A stretch of 64,000 nt of DNA from Meridianimarinicoccus sp. MJW13 (GTDB lineage Bacteria > Pseudomonadota > Alphaproteobacteria > Rhodobacterales > Rhodobacteraceae), in assembly GCF_014901205.1 (NCBI RefSeq), contig NZ_JACNMU010000005.1:62001-126000 (forward strand), written 5' to 3'. The position numbers were made by a program, and so were the translations under genes. Numbering within the stretch: position 1 is the first letter of the stretch; every line of letters begins with the position of its first letter. Under the pieces are notes generated by a model. That model ran no database searches. It was not told where the DNA came from and saw only the letters and a list, made by a program, of their open reading frames with translations. This document shows, piece by piece, positions 17,201 to 25,059 of this stretch.

Positions 17201-18156
17201 GCAACCCGCCAGGCATCCGGGTCGCCATCGGCCAACCTCTGTTCGACCTTGGGGCGGATCTTGGCGCGGTCGCAGCGCAGGTCATCGCCGAACCAGGACA
17301 CCACCAGCGACACCGCCCCGCAGTTGGGAAGCTCTTCTTCAAGCGCGTCCATGGACACCGTGAAATCCGTGCGACCCCCGGGGCTGTTCACATTGGCCGA
17401 CCGTTTCAGCCCGAACCCTTCGACATAGTGCACCCGCTCGGGCGACAGGGCGTACTCGCCGGTCCCGGGGATCAGCGCCACCGCCTGCACCCCGTCCACC
17501 ATCGCGCCGTCGGCATCCTGAAAGGCGGGCTGCTCGGGGCGGATCACCTCGAAGCTGAATTGCGGCACCCGGTTGCCATAGGCTTCCAGTTGCAGATCCT
17601 CGAACACCACATAGGCCGTGCCACGATAGGCCGGGGCATTGGCGCCTCCCTCCACGGCGGCGATCTTGGGATCGGGCAATTGTGTCTCGCTGCCGCGATA
17701 GACCCGCAACGACAGCTGGTCGGTGCGGATCTCCTGCCCGTCGGCCCAGATCCGCCCGACGCGGGAAATCTCACCCTCGCACAGGGCCACCGCGAGGCTG
17801 ACACTGTAGCTGTAGGTCCGCACCTTGGATTTCGGCGCGCCGCCCTTGCCGCCGCCGACGCGGGTGGCCTTGCGGCTTTCCTCGAAATTCGACGCCCAGA
17901 TCACCTGTCCCGGCACCCGGATGCGGCCAAAGACCTGCGGGATCGGCGCTCCCTGCGAGGCCCCGGTGACGCGGAAGCGGTCCACCTGCCCGCGCTCCAC
18001 CACCTGCGAGCCGCTGCCCATGATCCGCTGGTCGATCGCCCGTCCGATGGTCGCCCCTGCCGCCCGGCCGATGACCGCCGCCGACAGGCCCAGGAACGAG
18101 CCGCCAAGCGCGCTGCCCGCCGCCGCACCGGCGGCTGAAAGAAGTAGTGTCGCCAT
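14233..18156 (-). CDS. g15: GTA gp15, tail-tip megatron (host specificity protein)
   Basis: A 1307-aa baseplate protein, by far the largest of the cluster. The N-terminus MATLLLSAAGAAAGSALGG is a hydrophobic Gly/Ala helix typical of tail-tip proteins. About residues 380-700 hold the GTA TIM-barrel-like domain (SFCIGSEMRSL, YAADWSEYFGY, IDFIGIDNYMPLSDWR), about 770-930 the phage-tail_3 type domain, and the rest is beta-rich. GGAG precedes the chosen ATG, and the stop of g14 lies 2 nt upstream. In RcGTA this protein closes the tail tip and contacts the recipient envelope. No frameshift or internal stop is seen, so the gene appears functional. Confidence 0.95.
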   Translation of the reverse strand: MATLLLSAAGAAAGSALGGSFLGLSAAVIGRAAGATIGRAIDQRIMGSGSQVVERGQVDRFRVTGASQGAPIPQVFGRIRVPGQVIWASNFEESRKATRVGGGKGGAPKSKVRTYSYSVSLAVALCEGEISRVGRIWADGQEIRTDQLSLRVYRGSETQLPDPKIAAVEGGANAPAYRGTAYVVFEDLQLEAYGNRVPQFSFEVIRPEQPAFQDADGAMVDGVQAVALIPGTGEYALSPERVHYVEGFGLKRSANVNSPGGRTDFTVSMDALEEELPNCGAVSLVVSWFGDDLRCDRAKIRPKVEQRLADGDPDAWRVAGLERYQAQEVPKDGGRSIYGGTPSDRSVIGAIRNLNARGQKVMFYPFILMDQMAGNGLSDPWTGAANQPPLPWRGRITTSKAPGQPGSPDKTAAAAGQVRAFFGTARASDFSISGDTVTYTGPNEWSLRRFILHNAALCKAAGGVESFCIGSEMRSLTQIRDSQSGFPAVAEFKALAGEVRALLGGAVKLGYAADWSEYFGYSPTDGSGDHLFHLDPLWADPEIDFIGIDNYMPLSDWRDEAGHADAGWGSIYDLDYLKANVAGGEGYDWYYASAADAQAQLRSPITDGAYGQPWVFRYKDLRGWWSSPHHNRIGGVRATGATPWVPRSKPIWFTELGCAAIDKGTNQPNKFLDPKSSESVLPRASTGARDDLIQMQYLRAMFGFWSDPAQNPVSGVYGGPMVDMSRAFVWAWDARPYPWFPGRSDVWSDGDNYLRGHWLNGRTGAQLLSTVVREICQRAGVADPDVTGLHGLVRGYAVGQPESARAALEPLMLAHGFDALESEGRLVFRSRGGAADAVLGKDDLAQHPEEDGDLSVLRAADSEVPGRVRLDYVAADGGFDVASIDAAVPGGEVENVARSELNMVLTKAEARGLAERWLAEGRIARDTVKLALPPSRMDLGAGDVIDLPHGGSMGRFRVDRCEDVGVHLLEAVRVETPVYQPAPAIEELSRIAAFPAPVPPSPVFLDLPLLRTEDVPHAPYLAVAARPWPGEIAVYGSGSDSDYDLNTLVDLGARVGLTRTELLRAAPGRLDRGAPLTVEIPDGALSSVSEAELLNGANALAIGDGSPGNWEVLQFRRADLVGPDLFDLSERLRGQLGSDGMIPDIWPAGSLVVVLDAALVQIALASGARGLTRHYRIGPSDQPYTDPSFVHQQASFAGNGLRPYAPVHLRAEVTLSGDHRLRWIRRSRIDGDLWSLPEIPLGEAQERYLLRIRQGAIKREVTVTSPQWTYDAASRAADGVSGPYTLEVAQLSDRFGPGLFGKVTING

Positions 18157-18158
18157 GA

Positions 18159-18599
18159 TCAGGCTCCTTCGGGAAATGCAAAACGCGCCACGATGCGCCG
18201 CCGCCACGGCTGCGACAGGGGGCTTTCGACCACCCCGTGCCGCGCGTAGGCGTGGATGAAGGCCGCTTCCGGTCCGGTCGCCGATTGCAGCCCCAGATGC
18301 TTGGCCACCATGCCGTCACGCATCCGGAACAGCAGCACATCGCCCGCCGCCTCGGACCCCGGCGGTCGCGCCACCAGCCAGCGGCGGGCGGCGGCCAGCA
18401 GCCGTTCCTCGCCCTGCGGTTCCGACCAGTCGGGGCTGTAGGGTGGCACCGGTTCGGGCTCGGCGCTGTAGAGCTCGCGCCAGATCCCGCGCAGCAGCCC
18501 AAGGCAATCGCAGCCCGCGCCACAGGTGGTGGCCTGGTGCAGATAGGGCGTGCCGATCCAGCCACGCGCAACCGCGATGCTTTGCTGTGCCCGGCTCAT
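18159..18599 (-). CDS. g14: GTA gp14, NlpC/P60 cell-wall peptidase
   Basis: A 146-aa tail-tip peptidase that would cut peptidoglycan during DNA entry. The catalytic Cys is in GCDCLGL (residue 32), the first His in VAKHLGLQ (101), and a likely third polar residue is H116 in FIHAYA. GTPYLHQ near residue 16 is the usual substrate-side segment. The ATG overlaps the g13 stop as ATGA, so translation is coupled. Confidence 0.94.
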   Translation of the reverse strand: MSRAQQSIAVARGWIGTPYLHQATTCGAGCDCLGLLRGIWRELYSAEPEPVPPYSPDWSEPQGEERLLAAARRWLVARPPGSEAAGDVLLFRMRDGMVAKHLGLQSATGPEAAFIHAYARHGVVESPLSQPWRRRIVARFAFPEGA

Positions 18600-19483
18600 C
18601 GCACCCGGCTCCCGCCGTTGTTGCGACCCGCGCGTTTGGGCACGGCCATCAGCCAATCGTCGCCGGGAATGTCCGGAAAGCCACGGAAGTTCAGGAAATT
18701 ACCGAATTTCCCGCGGCAGGTCGCGGGCCGCTTGTCGCAACCTGCCGTCAGGCGCAGCTGATCGCCCGGCACCAGAGGCGCGCGCAGGTCTTCCCACAGA
18801 TGCAGAATGCGCCCCGTCCCGGTCAAACGGTCGTCCTTGATCTGCACCGACAGATCCTTGGCCGCCCCGCTCAGCACTGACATCTCGCCGCGCGTGAACC
18901 ACCCTTCCGCATGCGCCCCCGGATCGGTCACGCGCAACTCCTGCGGGCTGCGCGCCTCGGTCAGGGTGACGGTGACGGAATTGGCCGGATTGCCCAGGGC
19001 CACCTTGCAGGCGCCATCGCCCAGATGCGCCGCACACAACGGCTGGAACGCCCGGCCCTGCGGCTGGTTCAGCGCCTCGGTCAGCCCGCGCAACTCGGCC
19101 CGGAACACCCCGCCGCCGGCGCGCACCTCGCCCAGATGACCGCGAAACACCGGGTGGCGCGTGGCCGGATCGGCCCAGTTCACCAACCAGGCCTCGACCT
19201 CGGCCCCATCGAAGCGGCCCGCCGCCAGATCTTCCTCGGTCACGGCGGCGGCACTCAGCGCGCCCAAAGCCTCGGAGTTGTCCACCGACAGGCCCGTGGA
19301 TTGCTCCAACGCCTGCGCGGTCAGACCGGTGTCGGCCTTGAAGGTGGTGCCGTCAAACCCAAGATCGCGGTCATGATCGGTGAAGCCCAGTGTCCGCCCG
19401 TCGCGCCGCCGGATGCGCCAGCAGCGGCACAGCGTCGTGGTGCCGGTGTCCAGATGCGCCTGGAAGGCTGCCGAAACCGCCAT
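18596..19483 (-). CDS. g13: GTA gp13, tail hub with DUF2163/BR0599 domains
   Basis: A 295-aa baseplate hub protein. The first about 165 residues form the DUF2163 domain and the last about 85 the BR0599-type domain. Six cysteines occur: C19, C21, C150, C159, C249 and C256. The RcGTA hub carries an iron-sulfur cluster. The last four cysteines, in LCAAHLGDGACK and GCDKRPATC, are the natural candidates for its ligands here, but this assignment is inferred. The start overlaps the g12 stop as TGATG, and the stop overlaps the g14 start as ATGA. Confidence 0.94.
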   Translation of the reverse strand: MAVSAAFQAHLDTGTTTLCRCWRIRRRDGRTLGFTDHDRDLGFDGTTFKADTGLTAQALEQSTGLSVDNSEALGALSAAAVTEEDLAAGRFDGAEVEAWLVNWADPATRHPVFRGHLGEVRAGGGVFRAELRGLTEALNQPQGRAFQPLCAAHLGDGACKVALGNPANSVTVTLTEARSPQELRVTDPGAHAEGWFTRGEMSVLSGAAKDLSVQIKDDRLTGTGRILHLWEDLRAPLVPGDQLRLTAGCDKRPATCRGKFGNFLNFRGFPDIPGDDWLMAVPKRAGRNNGGSRVR

Positions 19484-20112
19484 CAGACCCGCACCTCGAC
19501 CACCGGCACATCGGGCACGTCGCCCGCCTGGAAACTGGCGACCGAGGTGACAATCTGGTCGGTGTCGAAACGCACCGGCACGTCGTATTCGTACCCCGCC
19601 GTCACCACCTGCCCCGCCCCCGGCGCCACGCCCAGCGTGACCTGCCCGGTGGCATCATCGACGCTGAACCCGCCGGGCGGCACCTCGGTGCCCGCCACGG
19701 CAACCCGCACGGTGCCGGTCACGGGTTTGGCGATGGGCCGCTGATAGCTCTCGCTGCCCGAGACATAGCGCTTGGTCAGCCCGAACACCGCCGTCGCCCC
19801 GTCGCCGGTGCCGATCACCTGATCCCCCGGCGCCGGGTCCGCCGAGGGCAGGCAGCTTTTGAAATCCGCCCAGTCCTTCCAGCGAAACCCGTACAGCCGT
19901 CCCTGCCGCGCCTCGAAAAAGGCGATCAGCGCGGCCACATCGTCCAGCGACCGCACGCCAATGCCCGCGTCGTAGCGGCGGCGCGACTGCGCCCAGGGTG
20001 TGTTGCGCTCCTCAAAGCCGTTGGCCAGCGTCACCACTTCGGTCCGCCGCTCCGGCCCGCCTGCCGAGCCGAAACTCAGCGAGGTCGGAAATCTGATCTC
20101 GTGAAAGCCCAT
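19483..20112 (-). CDS. g12: GTA gp12, distal tail protein (DUF2460)
   Basis: A 209-aa protein beginning MGFHEIRFPTSLSFGSAGGP, followed by RRTEVVTLANGFEERNT and SRRRYDAGIGVRSLDDVAAL, the DUF2460 signature. A motif YGFRWKDWADFKS follows near residue 74. The protein forms the ring between tail tube and hub. It lies 14 bp after g11 and overlaps g13 by one base. Confidence 0.94.
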   Translation of the reverse strand: MGFHEIRFPTSLSFGSAGGPERRTEVVTLANGFEERNTPWAQSRRRYDAGIGVRSLDDVAALIAFFEARQGRLYGFRWKDWADFKSCLPSADPAPGDQVIGTGDGATAVFGLTKRYVSGSESYQRPIAKPVTGTVRVAVAGTEVPPGGFSVDDATGQVTLGVAPGAGQVVTAGYEYDVPVRFDTDQIVTSVASFQAGDVPDVPVVEVRV

Positions 20113-20126
20113 GGCCTGTCTCCTGT

Positions 20127-20789
20127 TCAGCGATTGCGTTGCCCGGCACCAAGCGCGCGGCCCATCTGCGCCGCGATCTGGGTGCGCGAGCGCTGGAACC
20201 CGGCCACATCCGGGGTCGAGACGTTGATGACCACATTGACCGGCCGCGCCGCGCTGCCCTCGGCCTTGACGCCCAGGCTGCCGTCGGCCCCTCGGGTCAG
20301 CGGCATGATGGCCTCCGGCCCTGCCTCGCCCATCAACCCGGTGCCGCCGCGCATGGGAAAACTCACCGGCCCCGAGACCACGCCACCGCGCGCAAAGGGC
20401 GTCACCCGCCCCTGGCTGAAGGCGCCGCCCTTGGCGAAAGGCAAGACTCCCGAGATCATCGACTCGATCCCGGCCCCAGCGATCTTGCCGAAATGCTTGG
20501 TCACCGGGCTGATGGCCGAGGAATAGGTGGCGCTCAGCATCGACTCGCCGACCTTCTTCATGGCGTCCGACAATTTCATCCCGTCGAAGACCAGCCCGTC
20601 AAACGCCCCGCGCAGACCGCGACTGATGCCGCCCGACAGGTTGCGCACCTCGCGTCCCGTGTCGGCCATGGTGGTGCGGATCTGCTGCAACTCGCCGGTG
20701 AACACCGAGGCCACGCTTTGCGCCCCCGCCAGGCTGTCTTCCAGCGCATCCACCTGCCGGTTGAAATCTTCCACTTCCAAGCTGTCCAT
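20127..20789 (-). CDS. g11: GTA gp11, short tape measure protein
   Basis: A 220-aa protein. An N-terminal helical region (residues 1-90, VEDFNRQVDALEDSLAGAQS onward) is followed by a central Gly/Ala-rich hydrophobic segment and a tail with FAKGGAFSQGRVTPFARGG and GEAGPEAIMPL, the motif found at the end of lambda-type tape measures. The length is far below that of phage tape measures. This matches the short tail of RcGTA and argues for a GTA rather than a siphophage. Confidence 0.92.
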   Translation of the reverse strand: MDSLEVEDFNRQVDALEDSLAGAQSVASVFTGELQQIRTTMADTGREVRNLSGGISRGLRGAFDGLVFDGMKLSDAMKKVGESMLSATYSSAISPVTKHFGKIAGAGIESMISGVLPFAKGGAFSQGRVTPFARGGVVSGPVSFPMRGGTGLMGEAGPEAIMPLTRGADGSLGVKAEGSAARPVNVVINVSTPDVAGFQRSRTQIAAQMGRALGAGQRNR

Positions 20790-20795
20790 CCTGTA

Positions 20796-20990
20796 TCATC
20801 CTGTTGTCGTGTCGGGAAATTGCGCCATCAACGCCCCAAGGCGGTCGCGCCCCATGCGGGCGTCGGCGCTGTCGGACTGGCCCAGCATCAGCCACAGCTC
20901 TGCGGGCGTCAGGACCCAGAACCGGTCCGGCGTCAGCCCCAGCCCGCACAGCCCCGCGCGCATCAGGCCGGGCCAGTCCAGCCCGCTCAT
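20796..20990 (-). CDS. GTA gp10.1, small tail assembly protein
   Basis: A 64-aa protein, MSGLDWPGLMRAGLCGLGL then TPDRFWVLTPAELWLMLG. The PxxFWxLTPxEL pattern is that of the small phage tail assembly chaperone family (TIGR02216/DUF2376). Its ATG overlaps the g10 stop as ATGA, and g11 starts 6 bp after it. It is easy to miss because of its size. Confidence 0.88.
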   Translation of the reverse strand: MSGLDWPGLMRAGLCGLGLTPDRFWVLTPAELWLMLGQSDSADARMGRDRLGALMAQFPDTTTG

Positions 20991-21313
20991 CCACCCGGCT
21001 CCTGCGGCAGGGCAAAGGCCCGCGCCAGCAACAGCGCCGCCGCCTGCGCCGCCGCCAGCGGCCCGCCGTCGATCTCGGCGCGCAGCAGGTCGCGCGGGTC
21101 CAGATCGGACCCGCCGCCCCGCAGCCCGGCGACGATCAGGGCCAGCACATCACGGCTTGAAAACGCGCCGCTCTCGAACCGCCCGACCAGATCCAGAAGC
21201 GAGCCGCTGTCCAGCTCCGCCTCCAGTTCCGCCAGCGCCCCCAGCGTCAGCCGCAACACCCGCGCCTGCCCGTCGATGGTCAGCGCCACCTCGCCTCGCC
21301 ACGGATTTGCCAT
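20987..21313 (-). CDS. g10: GTA gp10, GTA-TerB/tail chaperone-like family protein
   Basis: A 108-aa protein, MANPWRGEVALTIDGQARVL followed by LRLTLGALAELEAELDSGSL, matching the gene transfer agent family protein (GTA gp10). Its place between the tail tube gene and the tape measure is where phages encode tail assembly chaperones. That role is inferred. The start shares one base with the g9 stop (TGATG). Confidence 0.9.
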   Translation of the reverse strand: MANPWRGEVALTIDGQARVLRLTLGALAELEAELDSGSLLDLVGRFESGAFSSRDVLALIVAGLRGGGSDLDPRDLLRAEIDGGPLAAAQAAALLLARAFALPQEPGG

Positions 21314-21726
21314 CAGATCGCCGTGAAGCTCAGGGCGCCAGCCGAAGCCAGCGACATCTCATAGGTCGCCTCGCCGTCGTAATTGCCCGAATACTCCAGC
21401 GCGGTGATCTGGAATTCCCCCTGAACCACGCCGAAGTCGGGGATCACCACCTGATAGACCGTGACCTGAGAGCCGAAGAACATGTCCTTGGCGCGCAGGT
21501 CGGTGCTGTCGTCGCGGAACACCCCCGCCCCGGTCAGCGAGGCCGAACGCACCCCCGCCCCGGACAGAAGCTCGCGCCAGCCGCCCGCGCTGTCCAGGCT
21601 GGTCACATCCACCGTTTCGGCGTTGAACCCGATGCGCGTGGCCCGCAGCCCCGCGAGGGTGCGGAAATCGCCATTGCCGTCGAAATCGATCTTGATCAGC
21701 AGATCCTTGCCGCTTTGTACCGTCAT
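21313..21726 (-). CDS. g9: GTA gp9, major tail tube protein
   Basis: A 137-aa beta-rich protein (MTVQSGKDLLIKIDFDGNG, then VDVTSLDSAGGWRELLSGAG, ending YDGEATYEMSLASAGAL). This is the TP901-type/gp9 major tail protein whose hexamer rings stack into the tail tube. It is the first gene after a small 18-bp gap from g8, and overlaps g10 by one base. Confidence 0.94.
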   Translation of the reverse strand: MTVQSGKDLLIKIDFDGNGDFRTLAGLRATRIGFNAETVDVTSLDSAGGWRELLSGAGVRSASLTGAGVFRDDSTDLRAKDMFFGSQVTVYQVVIPDFGVVQGEFQITALEYSGNYDGEATYEMSLASAGALSFTAI

Positions 21727-21744
21727 GGAAACTCTCCCGTTTCG

Positions 21745-22161
21745 TTAAGGGGTCTCATCCACCAGCGCGCGGAATCGCAGGTCGATCCGGCGGCCGGAGG
21801 CATTGCGGGTGCGCCGTGCGCGCGCCCGTTCGAAAGTCATGGCGACCAGATGGCCGCTGCCCAGGTTCAGCGTGGCACCGGTCAGCGCCGCATCCACCGC
21901 CGCCGCCACCTGCTTGGCGCGGTGGAACCCGGCGGCATCGGTCACCACCGACAGGGTCAGCCGGTACATCGTGGCGCGCGCGCCCTTGTCCGAGCGGTCC
22001 CGCGCCTCTTCGTCGCCCAGCAGCACATAGGTGGCGGGCAAGGCGCCCTCGTCGGGCGGCGCATCGAAAATGGCCGGGCCGACCAGTGCGGCCAAAGCCG
22101 CATCGGCGGTCAGGTGGCCATAGATTGCCGCCTGCAGGGCCGGAGCGGTGGTATAGCTCAT
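21745..22161 (-). CDS. g8: GTA gp8, tail terminator (DUF3168)
   Basis: A 138-aa protein with the DUF3168 pattern: ALQAAIYGHLTADAALAALV, TYVLLGDEEARDRSDKGA, and a C-terminal SGRRIDLRFRALV. DUF3168 proteins cap the tail tube and set its joint with the head. The ATG overlaps the g7 stop (ATGA). Confidence 0.92.
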   Translation of the reverse strand: MSYTTAPALQAAIYGHLTADAALAALVGPAIFDAPPDEGALPATYVLLGDEEARDRSDKGARATMYRLTLSVVTDAAGFHRAKQVAAAVDAALTGATLNLGSGHLVAMTFERARARRTRNASGRRIDLRFRALVDETP

Positions 22162-22496
22162 GCGCTCACCTCCTCGACCGCGTCGCAGATCAGGAAGCGG
22201 GCGGCCGGGTCGGCCTCGCGCACCGCGGTGATCTCGAAACAGCGCACGCCGGCGCGCAGCCGGTCGCGCACCCTTGGCCGCGACGGCGCGCCCACCGGCG
22301 CCCCGCGCAGTGTGATGCGATAGCGCACCCGCGACACCGCGGCACCGTCATGGCCGGCTTCACGGCCCGACAACGGCTCCAGAGCGCCCCACAACAGACC
22401 CTCCTGGCTCCAGCTGACCGAGGCACCGCCGGCGCCATCGGCCAGCGCCACCGGACGCTCCAGCCCCAGACGCGTTCTCAGAAGATGCGGGCTCAT
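22158..22496 (-). CDS. g7: GTA gp7, head-tail stopper
   Basis: A 112-aa protein of the SPP1 gp16/phage head-tail joining type (MSPHLLRTRLGLERPVALAD, YRITLRGAP, FEITAVREADPAARFL). It closes the portal after DNA packaging. It overlaps both neighbours by ATGA, forming a tightly coupled g6-g7-g8 block. Confidence 0.9.
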   Translation of the reverse strand: MSPHLLRTRLGLERPVALADGAGGASVSWSQEGLLWGALEPLSGREAGHDGAAVSRVRYRITLRGAPVGAPSRPRVRDRLRAGVRCFEITAVREADPAARFLICDAVEEVSA

Positions 22497-23089
22497 GCGC
22501 TGGCCCCTCCCAGGATGCGCACGGTGCGATACCGCGCGATCAGCGCGCCAACCCCGAAGGGCAGGTTGCCGTCGTCACCACCGTCAAGCCGGGCTTCGTA
22601 GAAATGCGCGGCCATCAACAAAACCGCCTGCGCCAGATCGGCGGGGATCCCGGACCAGTTGGCGGCAAACCCGGCCACGAAGGTCACCTCGGCCTTGCCC
22701 CGCATCGGGATCGTCGGCAGGCAGCCCTGGGCGGGATGAAGCTGCGGGCGGTGCAAGTCTTCCTCCAGGGTCACGTCGGCGGGGCTCAGCGGCGTCACGG
22801 CACCGGTGGCCTCGACCAGCGACAGGGCGGTGATCTGGGTCACCGGCGCCACCGGCAGCGCCTGCACCACCGGGCTGCGCCAGGCCGACACCGTCCAGCG
22901 GAACGCGCGGGCGAACAGAACCTTGCCGGTTCGCGCCTCGATGGCATCCAGCGCCGCCCGCAGGGCCCGCTCCAGAACCGGATCCTGAATGTCGTCATCG
23001 GCAAAACCGGTGCCCAGGCGCAGATGCTCGCGCAATTCGGCCATGGGCAGATCGAAAACGGAAACCGGGGCTAGCTCGACAAGCTTCAT
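22493..23089 (-). CDS. g6: GTA gp6, head-tail adaptor
   Basis: A 198-aa protein with the gp6-like connector pattern: DLPMAELREHLRLGTGFADD at residues 13-32, then LRAALDAIEARTGK and IPADLAQAVLLMAAHFYEAR. GGAGG lies directly upstream of the chosen ATG. A longer in-frame version would run into the unusual 166-bp gap after g5. This adaptor ring binds the portal. Confidence 0.92.
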   Translation of the reverse strand: MKLVELAPVSVFDLPMAELREHLRLGTGFADDDIQDPVLERALRAALDAIEARTGKVLFARAFRWTVSAWRSPVVQALPVAPVTQITALSLVEATGAVTPLSPADVTLEEDLHRPQLHPAQGCLPTIPMRGKAEVTFVAGFAANWSGIPADLAQAVLLMAAHFYEARLDGGDDGNLPFGVGALIARYRTVRILGGASA

Positions 23090-23255
23090 GAACTGTCCTC
23101 CACTTGGGGGGTTGGGCCAGAGGCCAAGGCAGGGTGGCCGCCCTCCCGCCGCGCTGCTCGAACGGATGGGAAAGCTGGACAACGCGACCAATTCCTGAAC
23201 GGCCACCCCTGAAGACCGGACCCCCTGCAGAGCCCGGCCTTGTTCTGCGCTGCGG
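23090..23255 (-). other. 166-bp gap between capsid and adaptor genes, with a long-range inverted repeat
   Basis: This is the largest internal gap of an otherwise compact operon. CGGCCACCC (23200-23208) and GGGTGGCCG (23132-23140) are perfect inverted copies 59 nt apart, able to form a 9-bp GC stem in the transcript. Such a structure could lower downstream expression relative to the capsid or protect the capsid message; neither is shown. Confidence 0.45.
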
Positions 23256-24461
23256 TTACGAGATGTCGAACTTCAGCAGCTTGATCGCCGCGAAGTCGCT
23301 GACGTCACCGCCGACGCGCTTGGTGGCATAGAACAGCACATGCGGCTTGGCCGAGAACGGATCGCGCAGCACCCGCAGGTCCGGACGCTCGGCGATGGTA
23401 TAGCCCGCCGCGAAGTCACCGAAGGCAATGGCGGCCACGCCGGTCGCGATGTCGGGCATTTTCTCCGAGATCAGCACCGGATAGCCCATCAGGCGCGACG
23501 GCTCGCCCGCCGCCAGACCGTCGGACCACAGGAAGCGGCCATCGGCATCCTTCATCTTGCGCACCGCGCCTGCGGTTTTCGAGTTCATCACGAAGCTCGC
23601 ATTGGCGCGGTAACGGCTTCCCAGCGCGTAGACCAACTCGATGATCGCGTCCGAGGCATTGGTGGACGAGAAATCCCCAGCCGCGCCGGTAAAGACATAG
23701 CCAAGGCTGTCCCAGGCCCAGCTGTCGTTGTCGATCATCGGATGGGTCAGGAACCCGCGCGGCTTGTCGACCCCGTCGCCATTGATGAAGGCATCGGCCT
23801 CGGCACGGGCAAAGTTTTCACCGATGCGTCCGGCCAGCCAGGTCTCGATGTCGAAGGCACTGTCGTCCAGCAGGCGCTGGCTGACCTTCGGCAGGGCGCT
23901 CAGCTCGTGCAGGTTGATCGGAATGCGAGAGATCTGCGGCGTGCTGCTGTCGGTCAGCGTCGCGGTCTCATTGGCCCAGGTAAAGCCCATGTCCTCGTGA
24001 TCCACCAGCACGTCATAGGAGTTCGCCTCCACATGCACCACGGTGGCGATCGAGCGGATCGACGAGGTCGACTGCAACACGCTCTGGATGGCCTCCGAAG
24101 TGACCTGGTCGACCAGCACGCCCTCACTGGTGGTGGTCATGCCCTTGGTTTCCAGGTCCAGCGACCGCAGCGCCTCCTCGTTGCCGCTGCGCAGGTAGCC
24201 TTCAAAGGCCTTCTGGTGCGGCACCTCGGTCTCGGCGGTGACGGACAGGGCGGGGCGCCCGGCGAAAGCGGTCTTGCGATCCAGCATGGTCAGTTTCTCT
24301 TCCTGTGCTTTGAGTTGGTTGGAAATCCCCTGCCGGAACTCGGTCAGGTCCTGCATGAGCCCGACAAAGGCGGACTTCATCTCGGCCACCCCGCTGGGCG
24401 GCACCGGCTGGGCGGCGGGCATAACTTCCCCGCCCCGAGCCTTGGTCTCGGGTTCAATCAT
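23256..24461 (-). CDS. g5: GTA gp5, major capsid protein (HK97 fold)
   Basis: A 401-aa capsid subunit. Residues about 24-66 form a charged coiled coil (the scaffolding-like delta domain), followed by a segment ending LDLETKG near residue 106, the probable region of cleavage by gp4. The HK97 core then starts with TSEGVLVDQVTSEAIQSVL and contains TWANETATLTDSSTPQ (the E-loop region) and GYPVLISEKMPD. AAAGGA lies 7 bases before the ATG. All structural segments are intact, consistent with an active GTA. Confidence 0.96.
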   Translation of the reverse strand: MIEPETKARGGEVMPAAQPVPPSGVAEMKSAFVGLMQDLTEFRQGISNQLKAQEEKLTMLDRKTAFAGRPALSVTAETEVPHQKAFEGYLRSGNEEALRSLDLETKGMTTTSEGVLVDQVTSEAIQSVLQSTSSIRSIATVVHVEANSYDVLVDHEDMGFTWANETATLTDSSTPQISRIPINLHELSALPKVSQRLLDDSAFDIETWLAGRIGENFARAEADAFINGDGVDKPRGFLTHPMIDNDSWAWDSLGYVFTGAAGDFSSTNASDAIIELVYALGSRYRANASFVMNSKTAGAVRKMKDADGRFLWSDGLAAGEPSRLMGYPVLISEKMPDIATGVAAIAFGDFAAGYTIAERPDLRVLRDPFSAKPHVLFYATKRVGGDVSDFAAIKLLKFDIS

Positions 24462-24495
24462 CCGATGTCCTTTCTGATAAGTTGGGCGCGGAGGC

Positions 24496-25059
24496 TCAGT
24501 CCGCCGCGGCCAGGGTCTGACGGGCGGCGCCGAAAATCTCGGCCAGCTCCCGGCAAAGGGTGTCGTTGCGATCCTCGGCCTTGGCGCCGATGCGGGCTTC
24601 GGGCAGCATCGGGAAGGTCACCAGCGACACTTCCCACAGCTCCAGCTCGGTCAGCACCCGGCGGCCCTCGGCATCCTTGGTGGCCGCGACGGTGCGGTAG
24701 CCGATGGACAACCCGTCGATGGCCCCGGCCTCGATCAGGCTGGCGGCCTCGCGGCCCCGGGTCACTTCGGTCAGCAGGCGGCCCTTGACGAACAGGCCGG
24801 TGGCGTCCTCGCGGACCTCGTCCCAGATACCGATGGGCTGGGCCGGATCATGCTGCCACAGCAGCTTGACCGCACGGCCCGCCTTGCCCAGCCGCTCCAG
24901 CGACCTTGCGTAGGCCCCCGCCGCCACCACGTCGCCGCCCTGATCCGTGCGCCCGAACAGCGAGGCATAGCCCTCGATCCGGCAACCGTCCTCCAGCGCG
25001 ACCTCTCCGTCGAACCGGCAGAACTTGTGTTCCAACCCCGAGGGGCTCTGCGTGGTCAT
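24496..25059 (-). CDS. g4: GTA gp4, prohead protease
   Basis: A 187-aa serine protease of the HK97 prohead type. The fold landmarks are IEGYASLFGRTDQGGDVV at residue 29, the catalytic His in LLWQHDPAQPIG near 67, the catalytic Ser in IDGLSIGYR near 117, and LWEVSLVTFPMLPEA after it. The start MTTQSPSGLEHKFC overlaps the g3.5 stop (ATGA). It cleaves the capsid N-terminus during head maturation. Confidence 0.94.
   Translation of the reverse strand: MTTQSPSGLEHKFCRFDGEVALEDGCRIEGYASLFGRTDQGGDVVAAGAYARSLERLGKAGRAVKLLWQHDPAQPIGIWDEVREDATGLFVKGRLLTEVTRGREAASLIEAGAIDGLSIGYRTVAATKDAEGRRVLTELELWEVSLVTFPMLPEARIGAKAEDRNDTLCRELAEIFGAARQTLAAAD

Noticed and set aside
15106-18138. A 1010-codon plus-strand open frame opposite g15
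   Set aside because: It is an antisense by-product of g15, rich in His, Arg and Pro with no recognisable fold.
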